Source: Viola odorata
Taxonomy: Eukaryota; Streptophyta; Magnoliopsida; Malpighiales; Violaceae
Direction of reading: 5' to 3'
DNA length: 64,000 nucleotides
Assembly: GCA_963691705.1 (NCBI GenBank)
Contig: OY829539.1
Span: forward strand, 14,758,501 to 14,822,500
Shown: one piece after another, positions 58,325 through 64,000 of the stretch
How positions within the stretch are numbered: the first letter of the stretch is position 1
Layout of the letters: every line of letters starts with the position of its first letter
Translations under genes and position numbers: made by a program
Notes under the pieces: model-generated
What the model was told of the DNA's origin: nothing
Databases searched by the model: none
What the model saw: only the letters and a program-made list of their open reading frames with translations

Positions 58325-58350
58325 ATCTCCTAACAATCTCCCACTTGGAG
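58325..58350 (-). other. Copia polypurine tract
   Basis: On - the text 'aagtgggagattgttaggag' lies directly before the 3' LTR, a common copia polypurine region ('caagtgggagattgttagg'). Confidence 0.75.
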
Positions 58351-58439
58351 ACTGATCACAGGTCCACTCTCACTCATGTAACTCTAGTAAAACCCAACAG
58401 CATTAAGCAACTCTATATGTGCTGAGCCTTCTTCAACAG

Positions 58440-61400
58440 TCAGTTCTGAAGGCCAATTAAAGCTATGCAAAACTTCAACTTCTCTTTAGTAACCACCTTG
58501 GTCAACATATCTGCTGGATTCCTTGAACCAAGGATTTTCTTCAAGGACAAAGTACCATCATTAATCAACTCCTTGATAAAGTGATATCTCAATTGGATGT
58601 GTTTTGTCCTAGCATGAAACACAGGATTCTTCGCAAGATGAATGACACTCTGACTGTCGCTGTACAGAGCGTTGTCTTCCTATTTCTTGCCCAACTCCTC
58701 AAGAAAATTCTTCAACCAAATCATTTCCTTGCTGGCTTCTGAAATAGCCATGTACTCTGCTCCCGTGGTTGAAAGAGCAACATTCTTTTGAAGTCGAGAC
58801 ATCCAACTAACTATTGTGCCACCCAAAGTGAAAGTATATCCCGTAGTACTCTTCCTTGTATCCTCGCAACCACCCAAATCTGCATCAGTAAATCCTTCCA
58901 AGATTACATCTTTCCTACGGAAAGATAATGCAACCTTAGAGGTACCTTTCAAGTAGCGTAGCAGTCACTTAACTGCCTCCCAATTCTCTCTCCCAGGATT
59001 AGACATGAATCTGCTAACAACTCCCACTGCATGAGCAATGTCTGGTCTCGTGCACACCATAGCATACATCAAACTACCAACTGCAGATGCATACGAAACA
59101 TTAGCCATTTCTTCCTTGTCTTCATCCGTTTGAGGTGACTGATTCTTTGTGAGATTGAAGTGGGCTCCCAAAGGCGTACTTCTAATCTTCACATCTTGGA
59201 GGTTAAACTTATTTAACACCTTCCCAATGTACTTCTCTTGCGACAATTTCAGAGTACCTTCACTTCTGTCTCTGATGATGCTCATACCAAGTATCTGCTT
59301 TGAGGGACCCAAATCTTTCATCTCAAAATCTAGAGACATCTGTCTCTTCAACTTGTTGATTTCCCTCATGTCAGATCATGCGATTAACATGTCATCAACA
59401 TACAATAACAATATAATATGAGATGAATCAAATTGCTTAACATAGCAACAATGATCCATAGTACTCCTCGTGTACCCACTCCTCATCATAAAGCTGTCAA
59501 ACTTCAAGTACCACTGTCTTGGTGCTTGCTTCAAACCATACAAGCTCTTTTTCAGCTTGCAAACCATGTCCTCTTTCTCAGCTACCGGAAATCCCTCTGG
59601 CTGTATCATGTAGATGCCCTCCTCAAGATTACTATGTAAGAACGCGGTCTTCACATCTAGCTGCTCTAGATGTAATTCCTCTGCAGCCACGATACCCAAA
59701 ATAAGTCCGATAGTAGTCATCTTGACAACCGGAGAAAAAATCTCATTGTAGTCAATGCCCTTTTCCTGCTGAAAACCTTTTACCACTAACATTGCCTAGT
59801 ATCTCTTGCTGCCATCAAGTTCTTCTTTAATCTTGAACACCCATTTATTCTGCAAAGCCTTCTTTCCTGTTGGTAACTTAGTCAAAGACCAAGTCTCATT
59901 CTTCTCAAGCGAACTCATCTCCTCGTTCATGGCTAGCTCCCACTGAACTGACTCATCCATCTGCATTGCCTCTGAATAACTCTCAGGTTCACCATCCTCA
60001 GTCAAAAGCAAGTAATAAGCTGAAGGAGAGTATCTTTGTGGCGGTCGGGAAACTCTATTTGATCTTCTTACTGCAACATTTGGGGCAACTAGGACTGCCT
60101 CCTCAGCATCTCTGTTTGCCAAATTCCCACTGTCTCCTGCAAGAACATCCTCTGTAATGTCTTCCAACACAATCTGCTCTTTAATTTCTTGTTCCTTTGT
60201 AGTTTCAGAATCTGCCGCAAGCTTATCCTTATACACTGCATTCTCATTGAAAGTGACATCTCTGCTTCTAATGACTTTCCTGTTCAACTCATCCCAGAAA
60301 CGGTATCCCATCTCATCTGAGCCATAGCCAATAAAAGTAACCTTCTTTGGTTTAGGATCAAGCTTATCCCTGTCAGAATCTTTAACCCCCGCACATAAGA
60401 AACACAACCAAAAACTCTCAGGTGTGAGAGATTTACCTCTTTTTCTTACCACTCTTCCTCTGGAATCTTGAACCCCAAAGGGACTGAGGGTCCTCTATTA
60501 ATGAGATATGCTGCTGTACTAACTGCATCTGCCCAAACACATCATTGGCAATCCTGCATGTATCCTCATACTCTTGGCTCTCTCATTCAAAGTCCTATTC
60601 ATTCGCTCTGCAACTCCATTCTGTTGCGGTGTCTCAGGAATAGTCTTTATCATTCTAATTCCGTGTTCTACAGAATAGGCTTTGCACTCATCACTGCTGT
60701 ATTCACCCCCATTATCTTATTTCAGGCTCTTAATCTTCAACCCTGTCTGATTTTCAACTTCTGTCTTCCACTTCTTAAAGGTTTCAAACACTTCAGATTT
60801 ATTTTTCAGAAAATAAACCCATACCTTTCTAGTGGAATCATCAATGAAAGTGACATAGTAGTGTGATCCTCCCAAGGAGGTAACTGTAGTCGGTCCGTAC
60901 ACGTCTGTATGAACTAGCTCTAACTTCCCAGACTTGGGGTGCATTCCCTGATTTTGCAAAAGTAACTCGTTTCTGCTTCCCAAACACACATGGTTCATAG
61001 AATCCAACTTCCACATTCTTCAGTTCCGAAATCTTGCCTTTAGAAACTAGCAACTTCATACCCTTCTGACTCATATGCCCAAGCCTTTGGTGCCAAAGAG
61101 TCGATGGACCAACATCATCAGTAACTGCATTAACCTCGTCACATGATTGTTTCATAGTATAAAGAGTTCCAACCTTATCACCACGAGTAACAACCAAATT
61201 CCCTTTCACAACCTTCCATTGTCTGTTTCCAAAGATAACACGATACCCTTCCTCATCCAACTGACCCATAGAGAGCAGCATCCTCTTGAGTCCACGAACG
61301 TATCTAACATCTTTTAACAACCAGATTGTTCTAAAAGAAGTTCTGACTTTGATGTCTCCCATACCTATAATGTCCAAAGTCTCGTCATCAGCAAGACGAA

Positions 61401-62321
61401 CTTTGCCAAAATTTCCAGACCTGAAATTTAGCATTGAATCCTTGCTTGGAGTGGCATGGAATGATGCACTAGAATCCATGACCCAAGATTCAATAGAACA
61501 CTCAACACAACAAATCAGCGCATCATCACTAACTTCTTCCACTGTGTTAACTGAGTTACCATCATTCTTCTTTGGTTTAGGAACTGCAGGAGCCGTACAC
61601 TGATTCCTAAAGTGATCAGTCTTTTGACAGTTCCAACACACAATATCCTTGCGATTCTTGGACTGCCCTCTCTTCTTGGACTTCGATCTGTTACGCCCTT
61701 GATTCTGCCCCCTCCCAACTTGTCTGCCTCTACCATCCATACTCAACAAAGATCCCGATGATTCCCTAGAATTCCTCCTACGAATATCTTCTCCAAGAAT
61801 TGAGTCGTGAATTCCTGTGAACGTTAGCTTAGTAGTCTCAGACGAACTACTAACTGCTGTGACAAACCCTAACCAGCTGTCAGGTAATGAGGACAACAAC
61901 AACAAGGCATGTACTTCATTATCGAATGTAATCCCAATGGAAACTAATCTAGACAGTATAGAATTAAATTCGTTCACATGATCAGCAACAGAACCACCTT
62001 CTTTCATCCTCGTATTGACTAGTATACCTTATTAGCTGCAGAGGGCTTTTCGTACAGATTTGATAACGCCTTAATCTGTCTGTGTGTAGTCTTCTCACCA
62101 ACGATGTTGTAAGCAACGTTCTTCACCAGTGTCAACCGTATCATACCCAGAGCCTACCTATCCAATAAGTCCCAATCTTGTTGTTTCATCACCTCTGGTT
62201 TTTTCTCCTCTAACGGTTCGTGCAGCTTCTTCTGATACAACAAATCCTCGACTTGCATCTTCCAAAATCCAAAGTTTGTCCTATCAAACTTGTCGATCTT
62301 TATCTTCCCATCATCTGTCAT
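58440..62321 (-). pseudogene. gag-pol: Copia gag-pol polyprotein, broken by frameshifts and stops
   Basis: On - the start is ATG at 62321 (MTDDGKIKIDKFD). Gag runs to a zinc knuckle, CWNCQKTDHFRNQC, near 61640. The protease active site reads VMDSSASFHATP near 61470, with Ser for the usual Gly. The pre-integrase block is LWHQRLGHMSQKGMKLL near 61080. Integrase follows with HTDVYGP near 60910 and PQQNGVAERMNRTL near 60610. RT follows with 'QLDVKTAFLHSNLEEGIYM' near 59660 and YVDDMLIA near 59385, then RNase H with 'GFTDADLGGCEDTRKSTTGY' near 58900 and 'ALSTTGAEYMAISEA' near 58770, ending near 58440. Frameshifts or stops lie near 62155, 62008, 60890, 60716, 60460, 59793, 59372, 58963 and 58679. 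All domains are present but no full polyprotein could be made. Confidence 0.9.
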
Positions 62322-62332
62322 CGCTCCTACTT

Positions 62333-62355
62333 GCTAACCTTGCTCAGCTACCAGT
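62333..62355 (-). other. Copia primer binding site
   Basis: On - the text 'actggtagctgagcaaggtt' follows the 5' LTR directly. It resembles the TGGTATCAGAGC-type site for initiator tRNA-Met, with changes. Confidence 0.6.
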
Positions 62356-62595
62356 TGTTAGGAATTACCTGAGTAGGAGACCGAAAGATAACCTAGATTG
62401 AGAAAGATAAACGACAATAAACAAGACAAGGGATTAACGTGGTATCGGTCTAGCCACACTCCACAAACCGCATAAATATTATTAATCTTAATATTCGTTA
62501 GTTTTACAATTACAAGAGAGTCTATTTATAGGGAAAGGGCCGACCTCCATTCCCTATGCTAGCGATGTGGTATATCAGACTCCACATACCCAACA
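62356..62595 (-). repeat. Copia 5' LTR
   Basis: 240 bp and 97% equal to the other LTR. The TATA box (CTATAAATAG on -) at 62522-62531 would drive the element RNA. Confidence 0.95.
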
Positions 62596-62600
62596 TAATG

Positions 62601-63312
<712 letters not shown>

Positions 63313-63572
63313 GCTAGTTCTTGCTCTAGTATGAAAGTTCCGGAAGGACGATGTACCATGATACTTTCTGTTTTGTCGAGCCCTGCTTTAGTCTCTAGTT
63401 TGATGGTTTCACATGCTAAAAATCCAGAACATTCCGTTTTGTTTTCCATCCTAGTCTTTTGCAATACTTCAGGTTTACTTCTTTTGTTAGGTCTCGACTT
63501 CTCCGCTATGATCTTCCCAGTAGTTCATATAGGAGTTATAGTCGTTCCATTCCTATTTGTTGTTATGATATT
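63313..63572 (+). pseudogene. nad6: Mitochondrial nad6 fragment (5' part)
   Basis: Nad6 is a membrane subunit of respiratory complex I, encoded in plant mitochondrial DNA. From the ATG at 63358 the text reads MILSVLSSPALVSSLMVSHA, then '[20 protein letters not shown]' and [20 protein letters not shown], which is the start of plant Nad6 with several changes. About 72 codons remain of roughly 200; the rest is replaced by psaA sequence. The bases before the ATG (63313-63357) may be the mitochondrial 5' flank. Confidence 0.85.
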
Positions 63573-63793
63573 CCATATTTCTTAGGACTATTTTGGATGT
63601 TCAATGCAATTTTGGTAGTAATATTCCATTTCAGTTGGAAAATGCAGTCAGATGTTTGGGGTAGTATAAGTGATCAAGGGGTGGTAACTCATATCACGGG
63701 AGGGAACTTTGCACAGTGTTCCATTACTATTTAATAGGTGGCTCCGCGATTTCTTATGGGCACAAACATCCTAGGTAATTCAGTCTTACGGAA
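63573..63793 (+). pseudogene. psaA: Plastid psaA fragment
   Basis: PsaA is a core protein of photosystem I. In frame with the end of the nad6 piece the sequence reads [18 protein letters not shown], then [18 protein letters not shown] and '[15 protein letters not shown]', a conserved C-terminal part of PsaA. A frame change at 63734 follows; the nucleotide match ('ggctccgcgatttcttatgg') continues to about 63790. About 70 codons of 750 are present. Confidence 0.85.
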
Positions 63794-63957
63794 GCGATTT
63801 GATAACTAAAATATTGTTATTCATGATATTGATCCGATTCGACATCATCGAGATGAAATTCATCCCATTGAATTTAGAGACGAAAGATCTTTTATCATCT
63901 CTATGGGATTAAATCCCGAGTTATTATGTGAAGTCTAGAAAAACAAAGGATAAAATT
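63794..63957 (+). other. Unassigned, probably organelle-derived spacer
   Basis: This links the psaA piece with psbM. One frame on + is open for about 45 codons ('DIDPIRHHRDEIHPIEFRDE' to CEV stop near 63937), which looks protein-like, but I cannot name it. It may be plastid DNA next to psbM or a further fragment. Confidence 0.4.
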
Positions 63958-64000
63958 ATGGAAGTAAATATTCTCGCATTTATTGCTACTGCACTGTTTA
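63958..64000 (+). pseudogene. psbM: Start of plastid psbM, cut by window end
   Basis: From the ATG at 63958 the frame reads MEVNILAFIATALF, the start of PsbM, a 34-residue photosystem II subunit of one membrane helix. The remainder lies outside the window. Given the other broken organelle pieces beside it, it is taken as part of a nuclear or mitochondrial transfer rather than a working plastid gene. Confidence 0.8.

Larger units (their letters stand above)
58085..62595 (-). mobile_element. Ty1/copia LTR retrotransposon, structurally complete
   Basis: Two 240-bp LTRs in direct order (58085-58324 and 62356-62595) are flanked by the 5-bp repeat TAATG (58080-58084 and 62596-62600). Ends are TGTTAGG...CCTAACA. 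The element reads on -. The LTRs differ at 7 positions, all transitions, so it is fairly young. A primer binding site and a polypurine tract are present. The polyprotein order gag, protease, integrase, RT, RNase H is that of copia; the look of RT and integrase suggests the Tork lineage (inference). Confidence 0.95.

Noticed and set aside
63331..64000. Reading the right end as organelle genome rather than nuclear DNA
   Set aside because: Plastid and mitochondrial pieces are mixed, truncated and frame-shifted, and join nuclear retroelement DNA within 1 kb; a transfer mosaic fits better, though a chimeric contig end cannot be excluded.

Overview
The window reads as nuclear DNA of a flowering plant, probably a eudicot. 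It holds one spliced host gene with GT-AG introns, plant-type retroelements of several classes, a decayed plant pararetrovirus, Stowaway-type MITEs, and organelle DNA fragments at the right end. There is nothing bacterial: no operons and no CRISPR array. No tRNA or rRNA gene was seen. Most of the first 46 kb is nested, decayed mobile DNA.

Layout. (1) 1-22998: two Ty3/gypsy elements of the Tat/Ogre type (long LTRs, an extra ORF1 before gag, a short intron before the RT region) lie tail to tail. The left one is on + (LTR 1-2016, ORF1, gag, collapsed pol to about 7922). The right one is on - (LTR 22998-19831, ORF1, gag, protease, collapsed pol, integrase to 10347, then about 2.4 kb of 3' noncoding DNA). 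Neither keeps a reverse transcriptase core. (2) 22999-28400: an L1-type LINE on +, full of stops. (3) 28406-28892: a possible solo LTR, then about 1.7 kb of unassigned AT-rich DNA. (4) 30637-42340: endogenous pararetrovirus (Caulimoviridae-like) fragments in two opposing orientations. The minus-strand part is split by a Tat-type solo LTR, which is itself split by a second LINE with a clear 10-bp target-site duplication. (5) 42385-46950: a repeat pair, one copy carrying an inverted half, flanks a dead hAT transposase gene, a Stowaway MITE and a degenerate minisatellite.

(6) 47840-55562: the only convincing host gene, eIF2D (ligatin; PUA, SWIB/MDM2 and SUI1 regions), with eight exons on +. Its sixth intron is 3.5 kb and holds two TA-flanked inverted-repeat elements. 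At the exon 5/6 junction the expected splice makes an in-frame TGA; an acceptor 24 nt downstream avoids it. (7) 57410-58010: a satellite-like tandem array with a period of about 285 bp made of two half-units. (8) 58085-62595: a structurally complete Ty1/copia element on - with 240-bp LTRs and a TAATG target-site duplication, but a frameshifted polyprotein. (9) 63092-64000: a mosaic of organelle-derived pieces: plastid psbC (-), mitochondrial nad6 (+), plastid psaA (+), and the start of plastid psbM (+), which runs off the window.

The genes do not form a pathway. The mobile elements are mutually nested relics, and eIF2D is the only gene likely to serve the host. I did not find a clear case for an undescribed biological system. 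The most unusual items are the tail-to-tail Tat pair, the head-to-head pararetrovirus fragments, the TG/A splice junction in eIF2D and the organelle mosaic. All family names rest on motifs read by eye, not on database searches.
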